Of a stretch of 64,000 bases of DNA, positions 53,285-63,396 are shown in pieces. Within the stretch, counting starts at the first letter, position 1. Each line of letters opens with the position of its first letter. The position numbers and the translations under genes were made by a program. Source of the stretch: Clostridium_I sp963725425 (GTDB lineage: Bacteria > Bacillota > Clostridia > Clostridiales > Clostridiaceae). The DNA lies in NCBI GenBank assembly GCA_963725425.1, contig CAVRYJ010000031.1, positions 1-64,000 of the forward strand, in the 5' to 3' direction. The notes beneath the pieces are model-generated. The model was not told the DNA's origin and made no database searches. It was given only the letters and a program-made list of their open reading frames with translations.

Positions 53285-53386
53285 TTTTTAATCCCCTTTG
53301 TATTTTATCGATATAGTTATAACATTTCTCTGATTTCACACCTCCATTTTATTATTATAATAATTATTTTATGTATTAATGTTCTA

Positions 53387-54904
53387 TTATACGAGAGGGT
53401 TTATTTCTAAAAAATCAGAAATCTCCATGTTATCATAATTATTAATCAATTCCTTAATCGCCTTACATAACCTCTCTACACCTATGTCTATGTCTTTTAG
53501 TGATGCAAATGTAAAATTTAAACGAATAAAATCGTCACCCTTACCCGATATAAAGAAAGGAGTTCCTGGCACAAAAGCCACTTTATATTCTGCGGCTTTT
53601 AAAACAAGCTTTGACGCTGATACAGTGCTGGGAAGTTTACACCATATGTAATAACCACCTCTAGGTCTGTTCCATATCAAATCTGGTGGTGCATATTTTA
53701 ATAATGCATCATACATAACATCTCTTTTCACCTTATATTCCCTACAGATCTTAGGTATGTGTAATTCAAGCCCACCACTTGTTATAAACCTTTCAACAAT
53801 CCATTGGGATAAACTGCTTGAATGCAAATCCATTATCTGTTTTGCAGAGGCAAATTTTTTTATAACCTTTTTATTTGCCACCATCCATCCCAGCCTCAAA
53901 CCTGCATACATGGTTTTTGAAAAAGTGTTTAAATAAATGATATATCCATCATTATCCATAGACTTAAGTATAGGAAGAGAACGTCCTTCATAACAAAGAT
54001 CTCCATAAGCATCATCCTCTACAATGAGAACCCTGTATTTATATGCAAGCTCTACAAGTCGCTTTCTTCTACCAATCTCCATTTCAGTACCAGAAGGGTT
54101 TTGAAAAGTTGGGATTGTATATATCATCTTTGGCCTGTACCTTTGAAGAAGCTGTTCTAATACATCAATCTTCATACCTTTATCATCAATTGGAATTCCA
54201 ATCACCCTTGCACCAATAGCTTGAAAAGCTTGAATTGCAGGAAAAAACGAAGGTTCCTCCATTACAACAATATCTCCTGGATCAAGTATTAACTTTGCTA
54301 TTAAATCAATTCCTTGCTGTGAACCAGAAAGCATCATCACCTCATCATACTTACAATAAACTCCTCTTTTATGCATTAAACTGCACACAGCTTCACGAAG
54401 CGATGTAAAGCCTTCTGTTGGGGAATGCAATAAAGCCTTGTAATTCTTTTTTACAACTAATTCATTTTCAATTCCTTCTAACGCCTGCATAGGACCAGTT
54501 TCAGGAGAGGCAATTCCAGCAGCAAATGAAATCACGTCTTTTCTGCTTGCTAATACCATCAGTTCCTTTACTAAATAAAAGTCGATTTTACTGGAATATT
54601 CACTGAAAATCTGATTCCAAATTGGTTCCTGTGATTCCCCCTTAGTTGAATTCAGATCCTGATCAAGGTAAGAAAGCACAATAGTACCATTTCCCACTAT
54701 GGAGGCTACCAGTCCTTCAGCCTTAAGCTCGCGGTAAGCATTTAATACTGTAGTTCTATTTACCCCAATACTTTGGGCTAATCTTCTTTCTGCTGGAAGA
54801 TGAAAACCTGGTAAAAGTTCACCAGATAAAATTTGGCGCCTTATTTGCTCAAAAATCTGGATATAGACATGTGTATCACTCTCTCTATTGATTGTAACCA
54901 TCAT
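53387..54904 (-). CDS. MocR/GabR-type regulator (GntR HTH fused to aminotransferase)
   Basis: About 505 residues from ATG 54904 (GGGGGG site). The N-terminal GntR winged helix is HVYIQIFEQIRRQILSGELL, ERRLAQSIGVNRTTVLNAYR. The aminotransferase-fold domain includes TIPTFQNPSGTEMEIGRRKR, VEDDAYGDLCYEG and the PLP lysine in LNTFSKTMYAGLRLGWMV. These regulators sense PLP or aminated ligands and control pyridoxine or GABA-like genes. The target is not obvious here; alaX and the racemase are its nearest neighbours. Confidence 0.9.
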   Translation of the reverse strand: MMVTINRESDTHVYIQIFEQIRRQILSGELLPGFHLPAERRLAQSIGVNRTTVLNAYRELKAEGLVASIVGNGTIVLSYLDQDLNSTKGESQEPIWNQIFSEYSSKIDFYLVKELMVLASRKDVISFAAGIASPETGPMQALEGIENELVVKKNYKALLHSPTEGFTSLREAVCSLMHKRGVYCKYDEVMMLSGSQQGIDLIAKLILDPGDIVVMEEPSFFPAIQAFQAIGARVIGIPIDDKGMKIDVLEQLLQRYRPKMIYTIPTFQNPSGTEMEIGRRKRLVELAYKYRVLIVEDDAYGDLCYEGRSLPILKSMDNDGYIIYLNTFSKTMYAGLRLGWMVANKKVIKKFASAKQIMDLHSSSLSQWIVERFITSGGLELHIPKICREYKVKRDVMYDALLKYAPPDLIWNRPRGGYYIWCKLPSTVSASKLVLKAAEYKVAFVPGTPFFISGKGDDFIRLNFTFASLKDIDIGVERLCKAIKELINNYDNMEISDFLEINPLV

Positions 54905-55043
54905 ACCGAATCCCCCCATTAGATTAATCCAATTACAGTATAATGCCATCTTTACCTTAAAACAACAACCAATTGTTATATTTTTTAATCATCCAATTTC
55001 ACTATTAATCATAAACCAATGCTAATTTCAAGCCATCTAAAAA

Positions 55044-55073
55044 AGCTATTAAAAAATCACTTTTTTAATAGCT
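55044..55073. terminator. Terminator after the MBL hydrolase gene
   Basis: AGCTATTAAAAAA and TTTTTTAATAGCT form perfect 13-bp arms around TCAC. It closes the leftward unit of methyltransferase and MBL hydrolase. Confidence 0.8.
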
Positions 55074-55078
55074 CTTCA

Positions 55079-55915
55079 TCAATATTCTAATACTAGTCCT
55101 ACACCTACTTCTTTCACATTAACAACTTTAGATAATTCTATCTTTGATTTGAGATCCGTACAATGACCTGGATGAAGCTCTGTTATATTATTTTTTCTTA
55201 AATAATCACAAGTATATTTAAGTGTTGCTTCTGTTGGATTTAGTAAATGGAACCCCCCGATTATATCTGCTATCCTGTTATCTCTGCAAATCTTTTTTGC
55301 GTATTCTACAATATTACAAATACCTGAATGAGAACAACCAGTAACAATTACTAACCCCTTTGAAGACTTATATACCAATGCGGAATCATCTAGCACATAA
55401 TCATCTATTAAATTATCAATGCTTTTGATTTTTCCTATTGGTTCTTTGTTTTCAAAATCATTTTTTCTTTCTATCTCTCCAAGAAAAACTAATTTTTCTG
55501 TTATCCAAACGGGATCTTTACTTAAATTTACATTAAACTTTTTTCTTAATTTCTTTTCTGTAATAATAGACCCTATTTCTTCATTTTTAGAAGTTAACTT
55601 ATCGTCAAAAGTTAATGGATGAGCAATAATTTCTGGTTTATTATATTTTATATTCTCTATAACCATTTCTGTATAAAGTTTATTTAAATAAAACAACCCC
55701 CAAGTATGATCATTGTGCCCATGAGAAAAAACTACAAAATCAATATTATTTAAATTCAAGTTCATTTTATATGCGTTTTTTATAAAGATATCTGAATAGC
55801 CTACATCGAACAAGATGTTAATATCCTCATCTTGAATATAATAAGATACTCCTGGTTCGCCATAGAAATAATGGTCTATAAATGTATTATTATCAACAAG
55901 AACTGTTAATTTCAT
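55079..55915 (-). CDS. MBL-fold metallohydrolase (dihydropterin-phosphate synthase-like)
   Basis: 278 residues from ATG 55915 (GAGGAG site). The metallo-beta-lactamase signature is FVVFSHGHNDHTWG, with further metal ligands in TGCSHSGICNIVEYA and GGFHLLNP and a final HPGHCTDL. It resembles the proteins annotated as 7,8-dihydropterin-6-yl-methyl-ribofuranosyl-aminobenzene 5'-phosphate synthase. The real substrate in clostridia is unclear. Co-transcribed with the methyltransferase gene upstream. Confidence 0.8.
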   Translation of the reverse strand: MKLTVLVDNNTFIDHYFYGEPGVSYYIQDEDINILFDVGYSDIFIKNAYKMNLNLNNIDFVVFSHGHNDHTWGLFYLNKLYTEMVIENIKYNKPEIIAHPLTFDDKLTSKNEEIGSIITEKKLRKKFNVNLSKDPVWITEKLVFLGEIERKNDFENKEPIGKIKSIDNLIDDYVLDDSALVYKSSKGLVIVTGCSHSGICNIVEYAKKICRDNRIADIIGGFHLLNPTEATLKYTCDYLRKNNITELHPGHCTDLKSKIELSKVVNVKEVGVGLVLEY

Positions 55916-55945
55916 ATTCACTGCTCCTCTTTTCAAATAAATTCA

Positions 55946-56560
55946 TCATTTTCTTCCTATCATTAAAAATAAAGAATACTTTACTGCCGCTTCTTCTACA
56001 ATTTTTTCATCATTAAAAAAAGTATTAGCTTCAATATCTTTGTAACCAATTTTTTGTAGTAAATTTTTTAGCTCATTTTGATTAAAACCATTATGTCCAT
56101 TAAAGTCTTTTTCTTCTTTATGAAAACTTCCATCTTCCTCATCCAGATCAATAATACATAAATATCCATCTTTTTTTAGCAACCTGTACAGATTTTTAAG
56201 AGTTGCTTCAGTATCAATAATATGGTGTAATGCCATAGATGTATAAACTACATCATAACTACTTTCTTCTAGCATATGGTCCATATTTATATCAGTTTGA
56301 TAGGCCTTCATGTTATCAATTTTATATTTTTCAATCTTAACATTCAGCGTATCAATCATACCTTTAGATATATCCACTAAATCTATATTCTCAAGTTTAT
56401 CATAAAGATTAAAACTAACCAGGCCTGTACCACAACCAAATTCAAGTGCACTATATTGTTTTTTTAGTTGAATACTTCTACTTATTTCTTCCGCGATTGC
56501 TTTTGCCCTACTCTTTCTTTTTTCATTATCCCAAGTTATAGCATTAATATCAAAATTCAT
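55946..56560 (-). CDS. Class I SAM-dependent methyltransferase
   Basis: 204 residues. Motif I is ALEFGCGTGLVSFNLYD, acidic motif II DLVDISKGMIDTL, motif III region YDVVYTSMALHHIID. Typical of small-molecule methyltransferases (UbiE-like). AAGGAG precedes the ATG. It lies 31 bases upstream of the MBL hydrolase gene, so they probably act on related substrates. Confidence 0.85.
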   Translation of the reverse strand: MNFDINAITWDNEKRKSRAKAIAEEISRSIQLKKQYSALEFGCGTGLVSFNLYDKLENIDLVDISKGMIDTLNVKIEKYKIDNMKAYQTDINMDHMLEESSYDVVYTSMALHHIIDTEATLKNLYRLLKKDGYLCIIDLDEEDGSFHKEEKDFNGHNGFNQNELKNLLQKIGYKDIEANTFFNDEKIVEEAAVKYSLFLMIGRK

Positions 56561-57106
56561 AGTATTTGCTCCTTTAAAATTTGTTTTTAGCTTTAAAACA
56601 CTTTTTATTAATTCAGCGCAATCATTTCATTCTATAATTAAATCCTTTGTACTATGTAACCTATATATCCCTGCTTTGTTTTTTTACGATTGTTCAACAA
56701 TTACGAACATTATGTAACTAATCATTCATTGTTTAAATACTAAATTATTCATCCGCTCAGCATCTGCTTGCTTAATCACTTTAAATTTTGAATCGATAAA
56801 AACGGTTATTTTCATTATAAGAAAAACCAAATTCACTATGAAAATTATCTGTAGATTGCTTTTGGATCAAAAATTTCTTTTAATAGTAACACATTCTTAA
56901 TTAATCCCACTTCACACTATAATCATTTCTTGATAGATAACATTAGATTACCGCCCTTTTGAAATTCATAAGATGTGGAAACAATTTCAACATCATAAGC
57001 TTTAGCAAAATATTCTATTACTTTATTTGATTTTTATTCACCTCTTCACAAAATAATGAAAATTTCGAATCAACCTATCCGCACATAATGTATAAAATCC
57101 ATATTA
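56561..57106. other. Intergenic region with a protein-tail remnant
   Basis: Non-coding except for a leftward open frame without start at 56923-57036 (KVIEYFAKAYDVEIVSTSYE, ending GGNLMLSIKK). It looks like the C-terminus of a larger lost protein; the family is not clear. Confidence 0.35.
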
Positions 57107-57289
57107 CTAATTGTAGCTTTTTAATTTTACTGTGCTATAACTTAAAACAAATAAATTAATAAGCATTATGCCACCTATAACTCTTATAGCAATATCAGAG
57201 AATGGTGATATAAACCAATTAATTCCCATACATATTGTCATAATTATCATTATAGTTACGCTTATTATAAATACATTTCTATTTTTCAT
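57107..57289 (-). CDS. Small two-helix membrane protein (60 aa)
   Basis: 60 residues with two hydrophobic helices (VFIISVTIMIIMTICMG and VIGGIMLINLFVLSYS) and charged ends. The start is preceded by GGAGT. No family recognised. Confidence 0.45.
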   Translation of the reverse strand: MKNRNVFIISVTIMIIMTICMGINWFISPFSDIAIRVIGGIMLINLFVLSYSTVKLKSYN

Positions 57290-57591
57290 TTACTCTTTTA
57301 CTCCTTATCAATACTAAAGGAATTACTCAATAATTTACTCCCTCTTAAATTCACCTAAATGTTACAATTAAATTGTAACATAAATGTATAATCATAGGAA
57401 GAATTAGAAGTGTCATCATTAGCTATAGGCACTCCCAATGTTATGAAAATATTATATTCTATTTATTAATCAATAAAAAAATCTTCCCTCTAATTTTATT
57501 TAAATTTACAAAAATGAAAATACCCCTTTACATATTTTGCTTTATTCTTTTATTGAAATAATTATTTCCTTTCGGTAGATGTTAGGTAATT

Positions 57592-57890
57592 TTTTTTATA
57601 AAACCTTTATAGTATGGTGGTAACCCCCAACTTTTTATATGTTCAAATTTTTCAACTTTAACATTATCTATTGGATTTACTCTTAAAGTAATATAATCAG
57701 TTCCAACATCAAGATGCGTTCCTAAATATGGATGAAGTTCTAATTTTTAAATGAAATCAAATATTCTGTACTCACCAACTCTATCTACATTTATTATAGT
57801 AACATCATAAGGTGCTACTGAGGGTGATTCTGTCAAATATTCCTTGTAGTAATCATTCACTGTATTTTTATGATTGGCTGTTTTAATTGT
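57592..57890 (-). pseudogene. DUF3888-type secreted protein remnant
   Basis: The leftward frame reads HKNTVNDYYKEYLTESPSVA, PYDVTIINVDRVGEYR, a TAA at 57747-57749, then LHPYLGTHLDVGTDYITLRV and SWGLPPYYKGFIKKIT. This matches the DUF3888 pattern of secreted proteins in Bacillus and Clostridium. The signal peptide end is missing, and one in-frame stop splits the rest. Confidence 0.65.
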
Positions 57891-58142
57891 TGAGTATTAA
57901 CTTAATATATTACTGTTATTTTATATGCTAATATTGATAATATTTAGCAATTTTTACGTTAATTATGCTTCTAGTATATTATTCATTACATGGACGTAAA
58001 AAAAAACAAATGATGCAAATTTGAAACTTACAGAGGATTTATATACTTTAAAAATTACTATGTACTAATGATGGATATTATAAATTCAAAAATAAAAAAG
58101 CCTACTTTTAATTATGTTGATGTTTCATACACTTCCATACAA

Positions 58143-58884
58143 TTAAATTAGCAATCGACTTCCCATTATAATTAATAAAATAGCTGTAAATAATTTTAAA
58201 TACTTTTCAAGAACATCCTTATCAAATTTCGAAAGAATTTCAGGTCCTAGATATGATCCAATTAATGAACCACATAAAAGTATAATAACGTATTGCCAAT
58301 TAATATTACCAATACTTAAGTGCATAATGAGTCCAATAATAGATGTTCCTACCAATATATAAATAGATGTTCCTACTGCTGTAATCATTGGAAGACCAGC
58401 AATAAGCAATCCTGAAACAACAGAACCACCACCGCTTAATCCAACAACTCCAACCATCAAACCGCTAAGTAATCCAAAAGCAACTACAGCCCAATTTTTA
58501 TTATTTTTAGCATTTACATTATTTTTTCCAAAGAAAAATTGATACAACATTTGTAATCCTAAAAGTAAAAGAATAATAGCTGTAATAAGCATATATATTT
58601 TTTCAGGAATATGTGGTGATAATAAGCTACCTACAATTGTTCCAATAGTAGCATAGATCAACATTTTGTTTCCAGTCTTAACATTAACATTTCCTTGTTT
58701 ATAATGGCTATATGCTCCCATAATCATTGAAGGTCATAGTTGCTAACGATGTAATTGCAGCCATAGCAGGACTCATATGAAATACGGTTGTTAATATACC
58801 AACATATATTGAACCACCGCCACCACCCATAGATACAACAAAGATACCAACAATTAAACCTGCTATTGCTAATAAAATCAGTAT
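58143..58884 (-). pseudogene. TauE/SafE-family sulfite exporter, start codon lost and frameshifted
   Basis: The membrane exporter is recognisable through its full length: LLAIAGLIVGIFVVSMGGGG, AITSLATM, then in another frame SMIMGAYSHYKQGNVNVK and GLMVGVVGLSGGGSVVSGLL. AAGGAGG is 8 bases from an ATA (58884) where ATG is expected. One extra base near 58735 shifts the frame. From 58727 the 194-residue C-terminal part is open. Probably inactive unless the breaks are sequence errors. Confidence 0.8.
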
Positions 58885-59022
58885 TGATTATACCTCCTTC
58901 TTTTGCATTATATTATTTACAATACTTTGACTAAAAAAATATTTCTAAAGTAACTGAAAAAAAATATAGACCTATATTCCGCAATATTAAATACTAGATT
59001 AATCTATTATTTTTTTAAATAC

Positions 59023-59661
59023 CTAATCCCTCTGATATTTTGTAATACCTTGTTGAAAAAGCAATAAAATCATTTCTGAAATAACTGACAACATGGCTAC
59101 AGATGCACCACCAACAAATAACATTATGTAATCATTCATACTAAGACCTGTGAATATGAAATCCCCCAGTCCTCCAGCACCTATATAAGAAGCCAATGTG
59201 GCACTTGCAATAATCTCCACAGAAGAAGTTCGTATACCAGTTATTATTAATGGCATAGCTAATGGAATTTGAATTTTAAAAAGCATTTTTTTAGAATTCA
59301 TCCCCATGCCTGATGCACTTTCTATAACAGATTTATCAATATTCTTAATACCTAAGTATGTGTTTGTAAGCATTGGCGGAATCCCTAAAATCACTAGTGC
59401 AACTAGAGCCGGTAGAAACCCTGTTCCAAGTATTGGTAAAACTAAAACTAAAATTGCCAAACTAGGAATAATCCTTAGAAAATTAAAAAAATTCAACACT
59501 GGATAGAGAATTTTTGTACTTTTTGAACAAAAAATGCCTATGGGTATAGCTATTATACTGCTTATTAACAAAGCCCATATACTTATAATTATATGTGTAG
59601 TAATAGCCTTTTGATATTGGGCATGATTACTTATTATAAATTTCATAACTTCATTGAGCAT
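59023..59661 (-). CDS. opuCD: Osmoprotectant ABC transporter permease (OpuCD/OpuCB type)
   Basis: 212 residues from ATG 59661 (GGGGG site). Five to six membrane helices; VIESASGMGMNSKKMLFKI is the EAA loop that docks on the ATPase, and SYIGAGGLGDFIFTGL is the usual OpuC/ProW-family end. Its start overlaps the stop of the preceding permease gene. Last gene of the opuC-type operon. Confidence 0.85.
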   Translation of the reverse strand: MLNEVMKFIISNHAQYQKAITTHIIISIWALLISSIIAIPIGIFCSKSTKILYPVLNFFNFLRIIPSLAILVLVLPILGTGFLPALVALVILGIPPMLTNTYLGIKNIDKSVIESASGMGMNSKKMLFKIQIPLAMPLIITGIRTSSVEIIASATLASYIGAGGLGDFIFTGLSMNDYIMLFVGGASVAMLSVISEMILLLFQQGITKYQRD

Positions 59662-60313
59662 TTTTAGTACCCCCCTTCTCTCCCCTAGCATTTTGAGATG
59701 CAATTTTTTCTAAAAAAAGCAACGCTTGATTTGCAACTAAAGATAAACCAGCAGCCATAATAGTTCCCCAAAGTATTTTGGTTAAATAATTCATTCTCAA
59801 CCCATCAAAAAGCATTACCCCAAGTCCACCAGCATTAACTACTGCAGCAATAGTCGCTACTCCTATAGTTGAAACCACTGCTATTCTTGTTCCACCTAAA
59901 ATTATTGGTAAAGCTAATGGCATTTGAATGTTTATAAATAGTTGTGTCGAATTAAGCCCCATTCCCTTTGCTGTTTCAATTATTGAAGGGTCTATAGACT
60001 GAAAAGCAACAAGTATATTTCTAACTAAAATATATTGATTATATATTACAAGAACAAAAATGGCGGTTTGTTCTCCTAGTCCGAGCACTGGGATTAAAAA
60101 TGCAAACATTGCAAGGCTAGGTATTGAATACAATATTCCAAATATTGCTAACACAATAGCTGATAATATTTTCGAACTAAATATTACCAACACTATTGCA
60201 ATTGCAATTACTATAGATATTGCAATACTCACAAATACTAAATAAATATGCTGTGACAATAAAGTTAACATATCACTATAATTTTCAAACAGATATTTTA
60301 TCACAATTGTCAC
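59651..60313 (-). CDS. opuCB: Osmoprotectant ABC transporter permease (OpuCB type)
   Basis: 220 residues with five to six membrane helices. IIETAKGMGLNSTQLFINIQ is the EAA loop; AVVNAGGLGVMLFDGL the conserved tail. GTG start at 60313 lies inside the 3' end of the ATPase gene (29-base overlap). With the second permease it forms the heterodimeric channel for betaine, carnitine or choline. Confidence 0.85.
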   Translation of the reverse strand: MTIVIKYLFENYSDMLTLLSQHIYLVFVSIAISIVIAIAIVLVIFSSKILSAIVLAIFGILYSIPSLAMFAFLIPVLGLGEQTAIFVLVIYNQYILVRNILVAFQSIDPSIIETAKGMGLNSTQLFINIQMPLALPIILGGTRIAVVSTIGVATIAAVVNAGGLGVMLFDGLRMNYLTKILWGTIMAAGLSLVANQALLFLEKIASQNARGEKGGTKNAQ

Positions 60314-61295
60314 CTATCTTTTCTTTAAATTCTTGGTTAGGTGTAAACTTCAGTTGCAATTGCTTCCAGTCTATTTGACCCATAACATTTTTTTTGCCAT
60401 CCTCTACTATTATTATTTTCTCATCATTAAATAGCATGGTAGTTAATACATTATATAGGTTCTCATCTTTCGCAACTCTTATCGCCCCAACATTTACTGG
60501 TCCCGCTATAGGAATTATTGCCTGCTCAGCTCTTAAGAACTTCAATCTTTGCAGAATATCATCTGAAGAAACTAAACGAGCAACAAATGCATTTGCAGGT
60601 TTAAAAAGAATATTAAAAGGGGTATCAAATTGTTCTATCTTACCTTTATTCATTACAATAACCTTATTTCCAAGTTTAAAAGCTTCATTGACGTCATGAG
60701 TTACAAAAACAATAGTTTTACTAAGTTCGTTTTGTATTCTTAGAAGTTCATCTTGAAGATTTTTCCTAGTTATAGCATCAATAGCTCCAAAAGGTTCATC
60801 CATAAGCATTATTTGAGGATCAGCCGCCATAGCTCTGGCTATCCCGACTCTTTGCTGTTGCCCTCCAGATAACTGCCTTGGGTATCTTATTTTAAAAGTA
60901 TCCGGTGGAAGATTCACTATGTTTAATAGTTCCTCTACACGATCCTTTATTTTTTCCTTGTTCCAATGCAAAATTTTAGGTACCGTAGCTATATTCTCCT
61001 CCACCGTCATATGTGGAAATAGTCCTATTTGTTGAATAACATACCCAATTTTCACTCTAAGTTTTTCTACCTGTAATTTATTTATATTTTCACCATAGAA
61101 TAATATTTTCCCAGAACTAGCTTCATGTATCCTATTAATCATTTTTAAAAGAGTTGTTTTACCAGAACCTGAGGTTCCTAAAATAGTAATAAAACTTCCT
61201 TCTTCAATATTTACACTTACTTCTGAAACAGCATATTCTTTAGTACCTTTAAATTTCTTACTGACATTTATAAATTCAATTGCTGTTTTACTCAA
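60285..61295 (-). CDS. opuCA: Osmoprotectant ABC transporter ATPase (OpuCA type)
   Basis: 336 residues. Walker A GTSGSGKTTLLKMINR, signature LSGGQQQRVGIARAMA, Walker B PQIMLMDEPFGAIDA and the switch His in VFVTHDVNEAF. The C-terminal part has a single, weak CBS-like region (NVLTTMLFNDEKIIIVEDG), shorter than the paired CBS domains of OpuCA of Bacillus; these normally sense ionic strength. Uptake of glycine betaine or related compounds under osmotic stress. Confidence 0.9.
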   Translation of the reverse strand: MSKTAIEFINVSKKFKGTKEYAVSEVSVNIEEGSFITILGTSGSGKTTLLKMINRIHEASSGKILFYGENINKLQVEKLRVKIGYVIQQIGLFPHMTVEENIATVPKILHWNKEKIKDRVEELLNIVNLPPDTFKIRYPRQLSGGQQQRVGIARAMAADPQIMLMDEPFGAIDAITRKNLQDELLRIQNELSKTIVFVTHDVNEAFKLGNKVIVMNKGKIEQFDTPFNILFKPANAFVARLVSSDDILQRLKFLRAEQAIIPIAGPVNVGAIRVAKDENLYNVLTTMLFNDEKIIIVEDGKKNVMGQIDWKQLQLKFTPNQEFKEKIGDNCDKISV

Positions 61296-61339
61296 AATTC
61301 GTCACACCTGCCTTATCTATATAATTATTAAAAGCAAAT

Positions 61340-61386
61340 TATCCTCAAGAAAATCACTAGAATTCTAATCTATTTTCTTGAGGATA
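61340..61386. terminator. Stem-loop between the binding-protein and ATPase genes
   Basis: TATCCTCAAGAAAAT and ATTTTCTTGAGGATA form perfect 15-bp arms. Since it lies between the first and second genes of the operon, it probably attenuates transcription so that the binding protein is made in excess. Confidence 0.7.
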
Positions 61387-61393
61387 CCTTATC

Positions 61394-62308
61394 TTATTTG
61401 CTCAATTCTTTATCATAAAATTCCTTTGCTACAGCTTTATATTCTTTTTTATCTATGTCTACTTCTGCATTTAGTTTTCTTAAAGTTTTATCATCTAGTT
61501 TAGCAGTAACCTTATTTAATATAGCTTTAATATCTGGATTTTTATCTAATACATCTTCTCTTACTACTGGAGCTACATTATATGGTGGCCATACATGCTT
61601 ATCATCCTTTAGAAGAACAAATTCATCTTTGCTTAATTGACCTTCCGTAGTATATGCAGGAGCTACATCAGCCTTATCGTTATGTAGAACATCATATTTT
61701 AGTCCATTATCATATATCTTTTCATCTTTAAAGTTGAAAGACCCATAAACTTTTGTTAAGGCTGGTAAACCATCTGCTCTTTTATCAAATTCTCCTTGTG
61801 ACGCTAATCTAAGTTTACTTGCATTTTTCTGCAAATCAGAAATCGTATGTATATTATACTCATCTGATGCTTTTTTCGTAATTACTAAACCGTCAGAATC
61901 ATTACCTTCAGATGGATTTAACCATATTAATTTATATTTTTCCTTGTATTTTGCTGAAACTTCATCATAAACTGATTTAGAATCATATTTTGGTGCCTCT
62001 TTTAAAATAGACATAAGTGCTGTTCCTGTATATTCAGGATATAAATCAATTTGACCATTTACTAAAGTAGTATGGACAACTGCATCAGCTAAATTAAACT
62101 TTCTATCAACTTTATACCCAGCATGCTCTAATGCTTCAGAATACAATTCACCTATAATTAAAGATTCTGTAAAATCTTTTGATCCAACTTTTATAGTTGG
62201 TTTGGAACTTTCACTTTTGGATGCTGTACTACTTTTACCACATCCAGTAACAATTCCAGCTACCAGCAATATTGATAGTAATAGTAAAATACCTAATTTT
62301 TTATTCAT
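61394..62308 (-). CDS. opuCC: Osmoprotectant-binding lipoprotein (OpuCC type)
   Basis: 304 residues. Lipoprotein signal with lipobox VTGC, then the OpuAC/OpuC substrate-binding fold: KVGSKDFTESLIIGELYSEA, LVNGQIDLYPEYTGTALMSI, LDKNPDIKAILNKVTAKLDD. Binds glycine betaine, carnitine or choline outside the membrane and hands it to the permeases. It is the first gene of the operon; a perfect 12-bp palindrome AAGTGCGCACTT (62410-62421) is upstream. Confidence 0.9.
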   Translation of the reverse strand: MNKKLGILLLLSILLVAGIVTGCGKSSTASKSESSKPTIKVGSKDFTESLIIGELYSEALEHAGYKVDRKFNLADAVVHTTLVNGQIDLYPEYTGTALMSILKEAPKYDSKSVYDEVSAKYKEKYKLIWLNPSEGNDSDGLVITKKASDEYNIHTISDLQKNASKLRLASQGEFDKRADGLPALTKVYGSFNFKDEKIYDNGLKYDVLHNDKADVAPAYTTEGQLSKDEFVLLKDDKHVWPPYNVAPVVREDVLDKNPDIKAILNKVTAKLDDKTLRKLNAEVDIDKKEYKAVAKEFYDKELSK

Positions 62309-62409
62309 ATTTAAACACTCTCCTAAATAATATCTCTAATTTTCTGATATTTTATGTTTAGCAACCTCCTGCAATTAATATTATAATACATTTCATAGTA
62401 TCAATTGTA

Positions 62410-62421
62410 AAGTGCGCACTT
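62410..62421. promoter_or_regulatory. Palindrome upstream of the opuC-type operon
   Basis: AAGTGCGCACTT is a perfect 12-bp palindrome about 100 bases before the opuCC start. It lies between that gene and the end of the convergently placed FMN/ferredoxin gene, and may be an operator. Confidence 0.35.
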
Positions 62422-62458
62422 CAAAGTACTATAGTTACCTGAATGTTACTCACATTTT

Positions 62459-63058
62459 TCATCTTACTCGAATCGCTTTCACTGGACATTTTTCCTTACA
62501 TAATCCACAATGCAAACAATTTTTTTGTTGGATTTCAAATGGAGTTCCCTTATGGATACATTTCTGTGGACAATTTCTCTCACAATTACCACAACCAATA
62601 CATTTATCTATAATTTCAAAACCTTTTAATTTAAAATCAGTTTTTCCAAAAGCAAAATATTCTCTTTCAATTGGTGTTTTCCCTAAATCAAAACGTTCTC
62701 CTTCTCCTTCATATAAGCAAAAAACATCCAAAATATAGCGACTTTCTCCCGGATAAACATTATTCATCTCTTGATTTTCATCAAATACTCTTTTCAATAG
62801 ATTTTGTTCAAGTTTTTTAACTTTTCCACTTAACCGAATTGTCTGCCAATTTTTGTTTATCCCTGTAATGGCTACTTCTTCTCTATCAATTAATTCTTCA
62901 TAAAATTCTTTTCCTCTGGCAGTCACAAAATAAAGTCTTTCATTTTCAACAAACATAACATCTATGATTCTAACCTTTGGATGTCCCTCATTATTTACTG
63001 TTGCAAATGAAACACTCTTCATTGCACGAATCATGTCAAAATATCTTTGATTATTCAT
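62459..63058 (-). CDS. FMN-binding PNPOx-like protein fused to a 2[4Fe-4S] ferredoxin
   Basis: 199 residues. The N-terminal 130 form a split-barrel flavin-binding domain of the pyridoxamine-5'-phosphate-oxidase type (FATVNNEGHPKVRIIDVMFV, RLYFVTARGKEFYEEL). The end has two ferredoxin Cys clusters, CIGCGNCERNCP and CLHCGLCKEKCP. It probably moves electrons between ferredoxin-type clusters and FMN. Substrate unknown. A GGAGG site precedes the start. Confidence 0.85.
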   Translation of the reverse strand: MNNQRYFDMIRAMKSVSFATVNNEGHPKVRIIDVMFVENERLYFVTARGKEFYEELIDREEVAITGINKNWQTIRLSGKVKKLEQNLLKRVFDENQEMNNVYPGESRYILDVFCLYEGEGERFDLGKTPIEREYFAFGKTDFKLKGFEIIDKCIGCGNCERNCPQKCIHKGTPFEIQQKNCLHCGLCKEKCPVKAIRVR

Positions 63059-63241
63059 TACATTTCCTCCGATATACTTTTATTATTTAATAACGCTCAT
63101 AGCTAATTACTGTACTGTAAATCATTTGTTTATAAAACTCACAGGATACTTTGATAAGTCTTTCCTTTGAAATTGTAATATATTAACCTTCATTTAAAAA
63201 GTAGGCACTTTCAGGAAACTAAGGATCAAAACCAACTTTAT

Positions 63242-63285
63242 TTGTGCCTACGTTATTGTTTTGTTATACAATAACGTAGGCACAA
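63242..63285. repeat. 18-bp inverted repeat
   Basis: Arms TTGTGCCTACGTTATTGT (63242-63259) and its exact complement (63268-63285) with an 8-base loop. GTAGGCAC also recurs near 63200. It may be a terminator or the end of a lost insertion sequence. Confidence 0.6.
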
Positions 63286-63331
63286 CAATTACTAAAATCA
63301 TACTACAAATAAAGCTTAAATATAAGCACTA

Positions 63332-63362
63332 AAAAAGCACCGATTTAAAATCAGCGCTTTTT
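63332..63362. terminator. Terminator after the HxlR-type gene
   Basis: AAAAAGCACCGATTT pairs imperfectly with AAATCAGCGCTTTTT. Leftward, it follows the regulator stop by about 35 bases. Confidence 0.7.
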
Positions 63363-63396
63363 CACATATACACTTTATGAATTCTTTTGCTTATAC

